The notes under the pieces were generated by a model that saw nothing but the letters and a program-made list of their open reading frames with translations, had not been told where the DNA came from and searched no databases. A DNA stretch of 64,000 nucleotides from Bradyrhizobium sp. 149 (GTDB taxonomy: Bacteria; Pseudomonadota; Alphaproteobacteria; Rhizobiales; Xanthobacteraceae). The translations under genes and the position numbers were made by a program. Positions 53,689 to 62,620 of the stretch are shown one piece after another (the stretch's first letter is position 1; each line of letters begins with the position of its first letter). Location: assembly GCF_023073915.1 (NCBI RefSeq), contig NZ_JADPKK010000022.1, positions 310,001-374,000 on the forward strand, read 5' to 3'.

Positions 53689-54462
53689 ATGAGAAAGCCG
53701 GTCGTCGGCGTGATCGGGAACGCCCATCGCGTTGAAAATCGATTTCAGGTCCAGATGGTCGGCGAGCGTAATCTGCGCGCCGTGGCCGAGGTTTCCGGCG
53801 GCCTGCCGGTGATGTTCGCGGGAGCGCCCGACATCACCGATATCGGTGCGCTGCTCGACACCGTCGACGGTATCGTGCTCACCGGCGCCCGCGCCAATGT
53901 CCACCCGACCCGCTTCAACGTCGATCCCTGCGAAAGGCACGAGCCCTACGACATCCACCGCGACGAGGTCGCGCTGGCGCTCTCGGTCGCCTGCGTGGCC
54001 CGCGGTATCCCGCTGTTCGGCATCTGCCGGGGTCTCCAGGAGATGAACGTCGCCTTCGGCGGCTCGCTGCATCCCGAGATTCGCGAAATCCCGGGCCGCA
54101 TGAACCATCGCATGCCGAGGCTCGAGAACGGCGAGATTCATCCCGATCCGACAGTGGTGTTCGCCGATCGTCACGAAGTCGATCTGACACCGGGCGGCGC
54201 GTTCGCAGAATTGCTCGGCTGCGAGAAGATCAGGGTCAATTCGCTGCACGGCCAGGGGATCCTGGACCCCGGCAAGCGCGTGCTGATCGAGGGTATTGCC
54301 GAGGACGGCACCATCGAGGCGATCCGCATTGCGGAAGCCAGGACATTTGCGCTCGGGGTGCAATGGCACGCCGAATACGACCCGCAGCACAATCCGATCA
54401 ACCGAAAATTGTTCGAGGCTTTTGGCGAAGCGATGGTCGCGCGGCAGAAAGCGGCGGCGTAG
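53689..54462 (+). CDS. class I glutamine amidotransferase (gamma-glutamyl-GABA hydrolase family, PuuD-like)
   Basis: A 257-residue protein that hydrolyses gamma-glutamyl-linked compounds. The catalytic triad is visible: Cys113 in FGICRGLQEMN, His227 and Glu229 in QWHAEYDP. The first strand starts KPVVGVIGNAHRVENRFQ. A palindromic gap of 100 bases separates it from the AI-2E gene (divergent). In enterics this step belongs to putrescine breakdown; no other puu gene is near here. Confidence 0.92.
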   Translation: MRKPVVGVIGNAHRVENRFQVQMVGERNLRAVAEVSGGLPVMFAGAPDITDIGALLDTVDGIVLTGARANVHPTRFNVDPCERHEPYDIHRDEVALALSVACVARGIPLFGICRGLQEMNVAFGGSLHPEIREIPGRMNHRMPRLENGEIHPDPTVVFADRHEVDLTPGGAFAELLGCEKIRVNSLHGQGILDPGKRVLIEGIAEDGTIEAIRIAEARTFALGVQWHAEYDPQHNPINRKLFEAFGEAMVARQKAAA

Positions 54463-54615
54463 GCGGCCCGTAAATGAGAGGGCGTAGGGACGGCGTGAAG
54501 GCGGTCTCCGACAACACGGCACTGGTGCACTGGGCGCCGGTGGTGACGGAGATCGGGGTGAACTTTCCCCGACAAGTGAAGCCGCGGGGGATGGGGAGCG
54601 CGGCGTCTTAGCCTT

Positions 54616-55593
54616 CTACGCCGCCCGCTCCATCCGTCGCGCGCGATAGGCCTGCGGCGACATCAAAGTGAGCTTGCGGAACGCCTTGCGAAAGCTGCTC
54701 TCGTCCTCGTAGCCGGCCGCCCGCGCGATGGTCTTGACCGGCTGCATCGTCGTCTCCAGCAGCGTGCGGGCGTGCTCGACGCGGCGACGCATGATGAAGG
54801 CCTGCGGCGGCTCGCGGGTGAGCTCCTGAAACTTCCGGTTCAGCGTGCGCTCGCTGAGGCCGAGCGCATCGGCCAGACGCTTGACGGTCATCGGACGCTT
54901 TCCGGTGCGACGCACCAGCAGGTCCGCCTGGGTCAGCAGCGGGTCCCGCGAGAGCAAATAGCCGACTGGCATGAAGATCGACTGGGTGCGCTGCGCGGTG
55001 TCGATGACGACGTAATCCGCGCATAGTTTTGCGATGTCCTTGCCGTCGACCATCTCGATCAGCCTGAGCAGGAGGTCGACCCACGACATCGGTCCGGCCG
55101 CGCAGACGATGCGGTCCGCGGTGGTGATGACCGCGTCCGGGGCGAGGTCGATGGTGGGATGACGCTGCCGCAGCTCGCTTTGCAGCCACCAGGTGATGGT
55201 GGCGCGGCGGTTGTCGAGCAGGCCGGCGCCGGCAAGCAGGAATACGCCGCTGCAAAACGCGCCGATCAGCCGTCCGTTGGCGTGCTGCTGCCGCAGCCAG
55301 GCGCCGGCCCGGGCATATTGCGGTTGCAGGCGCTCGGCCGTGACGTGATCGACGAGGTTGCCGGGGACGAGGATCGCGTCAAAGCGACCGCGTTTCTCGA
55401 TAGCGGCGTCGACCGCGACCATCTGGCCGCCGCCGGCGCGCACAGGCTTGCCGTCGAGCGAAAGCGTCTGCCAGGCGAAGCCGGGTTTGACGCCGCTCTG
55501 CTGCATCACGTGGTTGGCGAGCGACAGGACGTCGGCGATCCCTGAGATCGCCGAATGCATGCAGCCTTCCAGCGCCAATATTGCGAGCTTCAT
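54616..55593 (-). CDS. GlxA-type regulator (DJ-1/PfpI domain plus AraC helix-turn-helix)
   Basis: A 325-residue regulator. The N-terminal half is a DJ-1/PfpI-like ligand domain with the nucleophile-elbow segment AFCSGVFLLAGAGLL (Cys about 110), probably non-enzymatic; the C-terminal half has two AraC helix-turn-helix motifs (SERTLNRKFQELTREPP and IARAAGYEDESSFRKAFRKLTLMSPQAYR). ATG 55593 lies behind TCTGGAGG. It is divergent from the tautomerase gene. Family members act on choline, carnitine or related genes; the target here is unknown. Confidence 0.93.
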   Translation of the reverse strand: MKLAILALEGCMHSAISGIADVLSLANHVMQQSGVKPGFAWQTLSLDGKPVRAGGGQMVAVDAAIEKRGRFDAILVPGNLVDHVTAERLQPQYARAGAWLRQQHANGRLIGAFCSGVFLLAGAGLLDNRRATITWWLQSELRQRHPTIDLAPDAVITTADRIVCAAGPMSWVDLLLRLIEMVDGKDIAKLCADYVVIDTAQRTQSIFMPVGYLLSRDPLLTQADLLVRRTGKRPMTVKRLADALGLSERTLNRKFQELTREPPQAFIMRRRVEHARTLLETTMQPVKTIARAAGYEDESSFRKAFRKLTLMSPQAYRARRMERAA

Positions 55594-55745
55594 CGGACCT
55601 CCAGACAAGATACGGCGATCCTAGCCGATCGGCGCGCGGACCTATGGCGGAAATTGCCCGACCTCTGTCTTATCCGCCACTGCCGTCTCCGGCAGGTCCG
55701 GTTCAATCTCTCAACCGTCGTCACACGACTTGATTGGAGAAAGAC

Positions 55746-56003
55746 ATGCCTTATGTCACCATTTCCACCGTCCGCGGCATCCTGGATGTTGCGCAGAAGA
55801 AAGCGCTGCTCGACCGCGTCACGGACCTCCTGGTCGAGGTCGAAGGGCAGGGCAACCCGGAATTCCGCCGCAACGTCTGGGTCAGGATCGAGGAGCAGGA
55901 GCCCTCGCACTGGTCGCTCGGCGGCATGCAGCCGACGCCGGAGATCATCGCCGGCACGTTCGGCGCAATCGGGACGGATGGGGTGCGGGTCGCGAAGACG
56001 TAG
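55746..56003 (+). CDS. 4-oxalocrotonate tautomerase family protein
   Basis: An 85-residue protein whose mature N-terminus is the catalytic Pro (MPYVTIS..., start at 55746 behind TTGGAGAAAGAC). The rest (TDLLVEVEGQGNPEFRRNVWVRIEEQEPSHWSLGG) resembles the larger MSAD/CaaD-like group. It is divergent from the GlxA-type regulator, which may control it. Its substrate is unknown. Confidence 0.88.
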   Translation: MPYVTISTVRGILDVAQKKALLDRVTDLLVEVEGQGNPEFRRNVWVRIEEQEPSHWSLGGMQPTPEIIAGTFGAIGTDGVRVAKT

Positions 56004-56183
56004 CAGCGCGAAGCACGCGGGCGGACCAGCCCAAGGCATGGTCCGCCACCGCCCTGTGCTCAACCGATCTGCGGAGGCGATTTCCATTGCATCGCACAAT
56101 CGCACAAGAGCCTGCACGCGGCTGCATTGAGGTTCAAGAGACGCGCACCATATGCTCCGCAAGGGAGCGCTGTCGTGCAGACC

Positions 56184-57560
56184 ATGAAGGCGGCTTTCGT
56201 TGCGGCGATTGGCGTCGTGGCTTTGATCTGCTGCCTCCTTCCCAGTTCAGCGGAGGAGAACGGCCGTCTTGCACTGGTTGTTTCGATCGATGGGGCCATT
56301 GGCCCTGCGTCGGCCAGCTATGTGAAGGAGGTTTTCGCCAGGGCGAACGAACGGCGTGCCGAGGTCGTGCTTCTGAGAATGAACACACCCGGCGGGCTTA
56401 ATTCCAGCATGCGCGAGATCATCGCGGATGTGCTGGCCTCGCCCATCCCCGTCGTCGCTTACGTCGCTCCCTCCGGCGCCCACGCGGCGAGTGCGGGGAC
56501 CTATATCCTTTATGCGGCCCACATCGCGGCGATGGCGCCAGGCACCAATATCGGTGCTGCGACGCCGGTGCAGATTGGCGGACCGCTTCCAGGGCTGCCG
56601 AGTGGCACCCCGGACAAGGACGGCAAGGACAAGAAGGACGAGCCCAAGGACGCGATGACGGCGAAGGTGACGAACGATGCCGTCGCCTTTATCCGCAGCC
56701 TCGCCGAACTGCGCGGCCGCAATGCCGATTGGGCCGAGAAGGCGGTCCGTGAGGCCGCCACCCTGTCCGCCAATGGCGCGTTGCAGGCGCACGCCATCGA
56801 CCTCGTCGCGCGCGATCCGGCCGACCTGCTTATGCAAATCGATGGTCGCGACGTCGAGCTTGCGGGCGGCAAGACCCACCACCTGGCTACGCAGAATGCC
56901 GTCATCGAAGCCGTTGATCCCGGGTGGATCTCCCGATTCCTGGCGGTCATCACCGATCCCAACGTCTCATTCATTCTCCTGATGGTCGGCATCTACGGTC
57001 TGATCTTCGAATTCATGTCTCCCGGCGCAGTCGCTCCGGGCATCGTCGGGGCGATCTGCCTGCTGCTCGGCCTCTACGCTCTCAACTTGCTGCCGATCAA
57101 CTATGCCGGCCTCGGCTTGATGCTGGTCGGGATCGCGCTCCTCGCCGTCGAGGCGTTCAATCCGACCGTCGTGATCGGCCTTGGAGGCGTTGTCGCCTTT
57201 GTGCTCGGCGCCGTCATGCTGGTCAGGGTCGAAGCGCAAGGCTACCGGCTGTCGTGGGCGGTCATCACGGTCGTCGCGGCGATGTTCGCAGGCTTCGTTC
57301 TGGTCGTGCTCGGCGCGCTCAGGCGCGCCCGCCGCGGCCCGCTGCGGGCCGGCGCGCAAGCCATGCTCGGCCTGGCCGCCGAAGTCCTCGACTGGAACGA
57401 GAACGAGGGGCACGTCTTTACGCATGGCGAACGCTGGCAAGCGCGCGGAGCCGACAGCTTCAAGCCCGGCGAGAGGGTCGAGGTCGCCAATATTGTCGAC
57501 TTGACGCTGGTGGTCCGGCGTCCGACCGCTGTGAGCGGCGAGGGAGGTCAACTCCGATGA
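56184..57560 (+). CDS. nfeD: NfeD-family membrane serine protease
   Basis: A ClpP-fold membrane protease of about 458 residues that partners with slipin/stomatin proteins. After a signal-like N-terminus, the catalytic Ser103 (AHAASAGTYILY) and Lys161 (AMTAKVTNDAV) match the Ser-Lys dyad of the archaeal 1510-N protease. Four to five membrane helices follow (about 250-375), and the C-terminal NfeD OB-like domain reads GQAMLGLAAEVLDWNENEGHVFTHGERWQARGADSFKPG. ATG 56184 is preferred over GTG 56175. Its TGA overlaps the slipin start. Confidence 0.93.
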   Translation: MKAAFVAAIGVVALICCLLPSSAEENGRLALVVSIDGAIGPASASYVKEVFARANERRAEVVLLRMNTPGGLNSSMREIIADVLASPIPVVAYVAPSGAHAASAGTYILYAAHIAAMAPGTNIGAATPVQIGGPLPGLPSGTPDKDGKDKKDEPKDAMTAKVTNDAVAFIRSLAELRGRNADWAEKAVREAATLSANGALQAHAIDLVARDPADLLMQIDGRDVELAGGKTHHLATQNAVIEAVDPGWISRFLAVITDPNVSFILLMVGIYGLIFEFMSPGAVAPGIVGAICLLLGLYALNLLPINYAGLGLMLVGIALLAVEAFNPTVVIGLGGVVAFVLGAVMLVRVEAQGYRLSWAVITVVAAMFAGFVLVVLGALRRARRGPLRAGAQAMLGLAAEVLDWNENEGHVFTHGERWQARGADSFKPGERVEVANIVDLTLVVRRPTAVSGEGGQLR

Positions 57561-58315
57561 TTGAATATTCGATTTACGCAGTGCTTGCGCTGATCGTCGT
57601 CATGTTTCTCAGCCAGGCCATTCGCATCCTCAGGGAATACGAGCGCGGCGTCATCTTCACGCTCGGCCGCTTCACCGGGGTCAAGGGGCCGGGCCTCATC
57701 ATCCTCATTCCGGTCGTGCAGCAGCTCGTCAAGGTCGATCTCAGGGTGATGGTGCAGGTTGTGCCGCCTCAGGATGTGATTTCGCGCGACAACGTCCCCG
57801 TCAAGGTGAACGCCGTTCTCTACTTCCGCATCGTCGATCCCGAGCGCGCCATCATCAAGGTCGGCGATTACATGGCTGCGACCAGTCAGCTCGCCCAGAC
57901 CACGCTGCGCTCCGTGCTCGGCAAGCACGAACTCGATGAGATGCTCGCCGAACGCGATCGGTTGAACGCCGATATCCAGGAGATACTCGACAAGCAGACC
58001 GACATCTGGGGCATCAAGGTGACCGGCATAGAGATCAAGGACGTCGATCTCAACGAAACCATGGTGCGCGCGATCGCCAAGCAGGCGGAGGCGGAACGGT
58101 TACGGCGCGCCAAGGTGATCAACGCGATGGGCGAGCAGCAGGCCGCCGAAAAGCTCGTCGAGGCCGGCCGGATTCTCGCGCAGGAGCCGCAGGCGATGCA
58201 ACTGCGTTACTTCGCGGCTCTGCACGACATTGCGGGCGAGCGGTCGTCGACCGTCGTGTTTCCGCTGCCCATCGGCCTGCTCGATCATTTGATGCCGCGG
58301 CGCGAGAACCCGTAG
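57557..58315 (+). CDS. slipin (SPFH/stomatin family)
   Basis: A 252-residue membrane-associated protein. One N-terminal helix (YSIYAVLALIVVMFLSQ), then the SPFH domain (EYERGVIFTLGRFTGVKGPGLIILIPVVQQLVKVDLRV, DNVPVKVNAVLYFRI, TTLRSVLGKHELDEMLAERD) and a coiled C-terminal part (AKQAEAERLRRAKVINAMGEQQAAEKL). ATG overlaps the nfeD stop (ATGA), so the two are coupled; the pair is a known membrane quality-control unit. The bidirectional terminator follows. Confidence 0.95.
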   Translation: MIEYSIYAVLALIVVMFLSQAIRILREYERGVIFTLGRFTGVKGPGLIILIPVVQQLVKVDLRVMVQVVPPQDVISRDNVPVKVNAVLYFRIVDPERAIIKVGDYMAATSQLAQTTLRSVLGKHELDEMLAERDRLNADIQEILDKQTDIWGIKVTGIEIKDVDLNETMVRAIAKQAEAERLRRAKVINAMGEQQAAEKLVEAGRILAQEPQAMQLRYFAALHDIAGERSSTVVFPLPIGLLDHLMPRRENP

Positions 58316-58339
58316 CTGGAGGTCCTACGCTCTCAAACG

Positions 58340-58367
58340 AAAAGGCGCCCCTCGCGGAGCGCCTTTT
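58340..58367. terminator. bidirectional terminator
   Basis: AAAAGGCGC and GCGCCTTTT arms around CCCTCGCGGA, with A-tract on one side and T-tract on the other. It lies between the convergent slipin and glnA genes and can serve both. Confidence 0.8.
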
Positions 58368-58392
58368 GCTTGTCGCATGAACTTCGGGCCGC

Positions 58393-59802
58393 TTAGCCCG
58401 AATAGTACATCTCGAACTCGACCGGGTGCGGGGTCATTTCGAAGCGGGCGACTTCCGTCATCTTCAGCTCGATATAGGCGTCGATGAAGTCGTCGTCGAA
58501 CACGCCGCCGTTCTTCAGGAAGCCGCGGTCCTTGTCGAGGTTTTCCAGCGCCTCGCGCAAGCTGCCGCACACCGTCGGGATCTGCTTCAGCTCTTCCTTC
58601 GGCAGATCGTAGAGGTCCTTGTCCATCGCCGGACCCGGGTCGATCTTGTTCTTGATGCCGTCGAGGCCTGCCATCAGCATCGCGGCGAAGCCGAGATAGG
58701 GATTGGCGAGCGGATCGGGGAAGCGCACCTCGACGCGCTTGGCCTTCGGCGAAGCGGTGTAGGGGATGCGGCAGGAGGCCGAGCGGTTGCGCGCGGAGTA
58801 GGCGAGCAGCACGGGAGCCTCATAGCCCGGGACCAAGCGCTTGTAGGAGTTGGTCGACGGGTTGGTGAAGGCGTTGATCGCCTTGGCGTGCTTGATGATG
58901 CCGCCGATGTAGTGGAGGCAGGTCTCCGACAGGTCGGCGTATTTGTTGCCGGCGAACACCGGCTTGCCGTCCTTCCAGATCGACTGGTGCACGTGCATGC
59001 CCGAGCCGTTGTCGCCGAAGACCGGCTTCGGCATGAAGGTGGCGGTCTTGCCATAGATGTGCGCGACCTGGTGGATGCAGTATTTGTAGATCTGCATGTG
59101 GTCGGCCATCAGCGTCAACGTGTCGAACTTCATGCCGAGCTCGTGCTGGGCGGAGGCGACTTCGTGATGGTGCTTCTCGACCTTCACGCCCATCTTGGCC
59201 ATGGCGCCGAGCATCTCCGAGCGCATGTCCTGCACCGAGTCCTGCGGCGGCACCGGGAAGTAGCCGCCCTTGGTGCGGACACGATGGCCGAGATTGCCGC
59301 CTTCATATTCGGTGTCGGAGTTGGTCGGCAGCTCCGAGGAGTCGAGACGGAAGCCGGTGCTGTAGGGATTGGCGGAGAAGCGCACGTCGTCGAACACGAA
59401 GAACTCGGCTTCGGGGCCGACGTACACGGTGTCGCCCACGCCCATCGACTTCACCATCGCCTCGGCCTTCTTGGCGATGCCGCGGGGGTCGCGGTTGTAG
59501 GGCTCGCCGGTGGTCGGCTCGAGCACGTCGCAGGTGATGACCATCGTGGTCTCGGCGAAGAACGGATCGATCGTCGCGGTCACCGGATCGGGCATCAGGC
59601 ACATGTCGGACTCGTTGATCGCCTTCCAGCCCGCGATCGAGGAGCCGTCGAACATGGTCCCTTCGGCGAAAATGTCCTCATCGATCATGCTGATGTCGAA
59701 CGTAACGTGCTGCCACTTGCCGCGCGGATCGGTGAAGCGCAGGTCGACGTATTTGACGTCGTTGTCCTTGATCGATTTCAGGACGTCTTTGGCGGTCTTC
59801 AT
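58393..59802 (-). CDS. glnA: glutamine synthetase, type I
   Basis: Makes glutamine from glutamate, ammonia and ATP. 469 residues, standard for GSI. Signatures: KYVDLRFTDPRGKWQHVTF (beta-grasp start), FDGSSIAGWKAINESDM, VEKHHHEVASAQHELG, GDNGSGMHVHQSIW and the adenylylation site Tyr398 in DKDLYDLP. It follows glnB with 153 bases between; both are probably one nitrogen-controlled operon. An AAAAGGGG ribosome site precedes the ATG. Confidence 0.98.
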   Translation of the reverse strand: MKTAKDVLKSIKDNDVKYVDLRFTDPRGKWQHVTFDISMIDEDIFAEGTMFDGSSIAGWKAINESDMCLMPDPVTATIDPFFAETTMVITCDVLEPTTGEPYNRDPRGIAKKAEAMVKSMGVGDTVYVGPEAEFFVFDDVRFSANPYSTGFRLDSSELPTNSDTEYEGGNLGHRVRTKGGYFPVPPQDSVQDMRSEMLGAMAKMGVKVEKHHHEVASAQHELGMKFDTLTLMADHMQIYKYCIHQVAHIYGKTATFMPKPVFGDNGSGMHVHQSIWKDGKPVFAGNKYADLSETCLHYIGGIIKHAKAINAFTNPSTNSYKRLVPGYEAPVLLAYSARNRSASCRIPYTASPKAKRVEVRFPDPLANPYLGFAAMLMAGLDGIKNKIDPGPAMDKDLYDLPKEELKQIPTVCGSLREALENLDKDRGFLKNGGVFDDDFIDAYIELKMTEVARFEMTPHPVEFEMYYSG

Positions 59803-59955
59803 GCATACCCCTTTTGGCTCTGCGGGTCGGTTTCCAGATGAGCAAAATTATTCTCGCTTTGGGGCGAGTTTTGCGCGACCGCACAAATGAAATCAGGCCG
59901 CCGAAGCAGCCTTATTTCTTGTCAGAGCGTCGCAAAATGCGGGATAGCACCCGGC

Positions 59956-60294
59956 TCAGATAGCGTCCAGCCCGGATTCGCCGGTTCGGATGCGGATCGC
60001 CTCTTCGATGTTGGAGACGAAGATCTTGCCGTCGCCGATGCGCCCGGTTTGCGCGGCGCGGCGGATTGCGTCGATGGCGCGCTCGACCAGATCGTCGCCG
60101 ATCACGATCTCGATCTTCACCTTGGGCAGGAAGTCGACGATGTATTCTGCGCCGCGGTAGAGCTCGGCATGACCCTTCTGCCGGCCAAAGCCCTTGGCTT
60201 CTGTGACGGTGATGCCCTGAAGGCCGACTTCCTGAAGCGCTTCCTTTACCTCGTCGAGCTTGAATGGCTTGATGATGGCTTCGATTTTCTTCAC
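59956..60294 (-). CDS. glnB: nitrogen regulatory protein PII
   Basis: A 112-residue signal protein sensing 2-oxoglutarate, ATP/ADP and, via uridylylation, glutamine. It starts with GTG at 60294 behind GGGAGG and reads KKIEAIIKPFKLDEVKEAL; the T-loop holds the uridylylated Tyr51 (RGAEYIVDF), and the C-terminal GDGKIFVSNIEEAIRIRTGE motif is complete. It is upstream of glnA, the typical alphaproteobacterial order. I looked for a sigma-54 (GG/GC) promoter upstream and found no convincing match. Confidence 0.97.
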   Translation of the reverse strand: MKKIEAIIKPFKLDEVKEALQEVGLQGITVTEAKGFGRQKGHAELYRGAEYIVDFLPKVKIEIVIGDDLVERAIDAIRRAAQTGRIGDGKIFVSNIEEAIRIRTGESGLDAI

Positions 60295-60676
60295 TGCGCG
60301 CCTCCCGGCCTTTCGAACAAATAGCAACGTCTTCGTCAGGATGCGCTTTTCTTAAAGCACGATGTTGTCTTCGCTATGCCGGGGCCCCTGACAAGTCCGG
60401 CAACAACGGCCGGCCACACCCTGATAAATGCCAGTGAGCACGACGAACCGAAGCGACTTCCGCGAAAGCAGGGTCTATGCCAAGTTGCAAATGCCCTGAT
60501 TATTGGAGCGTTATCAGCCTTTTAACGTGCAGCTCTGATAGGGTGGCGCCGACCCGCACAAATACCGGAGGCTACGAAATAGGCAAGCGGTTCAATATCT
60601 GTGCAGATCGGTGTTCCGTCGGATGGGCCGGCACGGAACGTGCCTGTTGAAGAGGCTTTTGGACCAGGGAAGTGGC
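60295..60676. other. divergent control region, glnB / NAD(P)HX repair gene
   Basis: 382 bases without a supported gene. AT-richer around 60495-60530 (CTGATTATTGGAGCGTTATCAGCCTTTTAACG). Promoters for both genes must lie here, but no consensus or operator could be fixed. No RNA was recognised. Confidence 0.4.
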
Positions 60677-62176
60677 ATGGAAGTTCTGACCAACGCCGAA
60701 ATGCAGCGCGCCGACCAGCTCAGCATTGCGGCAGGCACCCCCGGCTTCAAGCTGATGCTCAGCGCCGGCCAGGCGCTCGCGGAGGCCGCCAACGCGCTGG
60801 TGGAGCAGGGGTCGATCCTGATCGTGGCCGGCCCGGGCAACAATGGCGGCGACGGTTTTGTCGCAGCCGCCGAGCTCGCCGCCCAGGGCCGCGAGGTCTC
60901 GGTGATCCTGATGTGCGAGCGCGACCAGCTCCAGGGCGACGCGGCCTCGGCGGCGCGGGGCTGGAAGCATCCGGTGCTCCCGTTCAACCCGCAGGCGATC
61001 GGAAAGCCGGCGCTGATCATCGATGCGCTGTTCGGCGCGGGCCTCAGCCGTCCCGTTGACGGCGAGGCGCGTGAGATGATCCAGGCGATCAACGCCAACG
61101 GGGCACCGGTGCTCGCGGTCGACCTGCCGAGCGGCATCAACGGCACCAGCGCGGCCGTGCTGGGCGTGGCGGTGAACGCCACCGAGACCGTCACTTTCTT
61201 CCGCAAGAAGCCGGCGCATCTGCTGCTGCCGGGGCGGATGCATTGCGGCCAGGTCCGTGTCGCCGACATCGGCATCGACGCGCAGGTGCTGGACGAGATC
61301 GCGCCGCGGATTTTTGAGAACGATCCGGACTTTTGGGGCGCCGCCTTTCCGGTGCCGCGCATCGACGGCCACAAATACGCGCGAGGCCATGTTCTCGCGG
61401 TCTCGGGCGATGCGGCGGCGACCGGTGCGGCGCGGCTCGCCGCGCGCGGGGCGTTGCGCGCCGGCGCGGGCCTGGTGACCTTGGCCACGCCGCGGGACGC
61501 GCTCCCGATCAACGCGGCTGCGCTCACCGCGGTGATGGTTCGCCCCGTCGATACCGCAATCGAGTTCGGCGAGCTGCTCGGCGACAAGCGTTACAACACT
61601 TGCATGATCGGTCCCGGCGCGGGCGTCGGCGAGCGCACTTGCGATCTCGTCCACACGGCGCTTGACGCGCAGCGGCATCTGGTGCTCGACGCGGATGCGC
61701 TGACGAGCTTTGCCGCGAGTCCCGAGCGCCTGTTTGAATCGATCAAGACGTCGCAGGACAAGGCGGTGGTGCTGACGCCGCACGAGGGCGAGTTTCCACG
61801 GCTGTTCTCCGACCTCAGCAACAAATATCCGGGCCGCTCGAAGCTCGAGCGCGTGCGCGCGGCCGCCGAGCGCTCCGGCGCCGTCGTGCTGCTGAAGGGC
61901 CCGGACACCACGATCGCCGCGCCCGACGGCCGCGTCACCATCGCCGCCAACGCACCGCCCTGGCTCGCTACCGCGGGCGCCGGCGACGTGCTCGCCGGCA
62001 TCATCGCAGGCCTCCTCGCGCAAGGCGTGCCGGCGTTCGAAGCCGCCAGCATCGCCGTGTGGATGCATGGCGAAGCGGGGAGCGAGGCCGGGCCGGGGCT
62101 GATCGCGGAGGATCTCACCGAGACGCTGCCGGCGGTCCATCGGCGAATCTATAATGCGCTGGGGATCGAGTACTAG
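60677..62176 (+). CDS. nnr: bifunctional NAD(P)H-hydrate epimerase / ADP-dependent NAD(P)H-hydrate dehydratase
   Basis: Repairs hydrated NAD(P)H. The 499 residues join the epimerase (YjeF_N: EVLTNAEMQRADQ, VAGPGNNGGDGFVAAAELA, LPSGINGTSA) to the dehydratase (ribokinase-like: GHKYARGHVLAVSGDAAATGAARLAARGAL, VLTPHEGEFPRLF, PPWLATAGAGDVLAGIIAGLLAQG). ATG 60677 follows CAGGGAAG; an upstream frame adds 22 unsupported codons. It overlaps the GNAT gene by one base. Confidence 0.96.
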   Translation: MEVLTNAEMQRADQLSIAAGTPGFKLMLSAGQALAEAANALVEQGSILIVAGPGNNGGDGFVAAAELAAQGREVSVILMCERDQLQGDAASAARGWKHPVLPFNPQAIGKPALIIDALFGAGLSRPVDGEAREMIQAINANGAPVLAVDLPSGINGTSAAVLGVAVNATETVTFFRKKPAHLLLPGRMHCGQVRVADIGIDAQVLDEIAPRIFENDPDFWGAAFPVPRIDGHKYARGHVLAVSGDAAATGAARLAARGALRAGAGLVTLATPRDALPINAAALTAVMVRPVDTAIEFGELLGDKRYNTCMIGPGAGVGERTCDLVHTALDAQRHLVLDADALTSFAASPERLFESIKTSQDKAVVLTPHEGEFPRLFSDLSNKYPGRSKLERVRAAAERSGAVVLLKGPDTTIAAPDGRVTIAANAPPWLATAGAGDVLAGIIAGLLAQGVPAFEAASIAVWMHGEAGSEAGPGLIAEDLTETLPAVHRRIYNALGIEY

Positions 62177-62619
62177 TGCTCAGGCAGCTCGCGCTCACCG
62201 ATATGGCCGCGGCGGCGCAAGTTCACCGGGCTGCATTCGACGATGCGATGCCGTGGCTCATTGGGCTGCATACGCCGGATCAGGACCGCTGGTTCTACAG
62301 CGAGCACGTCTTCGCGACGTGCCGCGTGTGCGGACGCTTCGACGGCGATGTCCTGAGCGGGATCATCGCTTTCCGTGACGGCTGGATTGAGCAGCTGTAC
62401 GTGCTTCCTGCTGTTCAAGGGGGCGGCGTCGGCACCGAACTCCTCGATTTCGCCAAGCATGCCTGCGAACGGCTGGAGCTCTGGACCTTCCAGCGCAACG
62501 CGCGGGCACGGCGCTTCTACCAAGCGCGCGGGTTCACGCTCATCGAGCAGACCGACGGGGCCCGAAACGAGGAGAAAGAACCCGACGTCCGCTATCTCTG
62601 GACGCGCGCAGGCCGATAG
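62176..62619 (+). CDS. GNAT-family N-acetyltransferase
   Basis: A 147-residue acetyltransferase; GTG at 62176 overlaps the upstream stop by one base. The acetyl-CoA loop is visible as WIEQLYVLPAVQGGGVGTELLDFAK (Q/R-x-x-G-x-G/A type), followed by ARARRFYQARGFTLIEQTDG. It is probably co-transcribed with the repair enzyme. Target unknown. Confidence 0.9.
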   Translation: MLRQLALTDMAAAAQVHRAAFDDAMPWLIGLHTPDQDRWFYSEHVFATCRVCGRFDGDVLSGIIAFRDGWIEQLYVLPAVQGGGVGTELLDFAKHACERLELWTFQRNARARRFYQARGFTLIEQTDGARNEEKEPDVRYLWTRAGR

Positions 62620-62620
62620 C

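Noticed and set aside
54474..54611. 45-codon open frame between the amidotransferase and GlxA-type genes
   Set aside because: No good ribosome site, no recognisable sequence pattern, and it overlaps nothing that would force coding; likely chance.
58426..59841. Open frame antisense to glnA
   Set aside because: glnA is complete with all GSI motifs; the reverse frame lacks any recognisable fold.
60295..60400. Sigma-54 promoter before glnB
   Set aside because: One TTGCT element is present, but the required GG at -24 is not; not convincing without transcript data.
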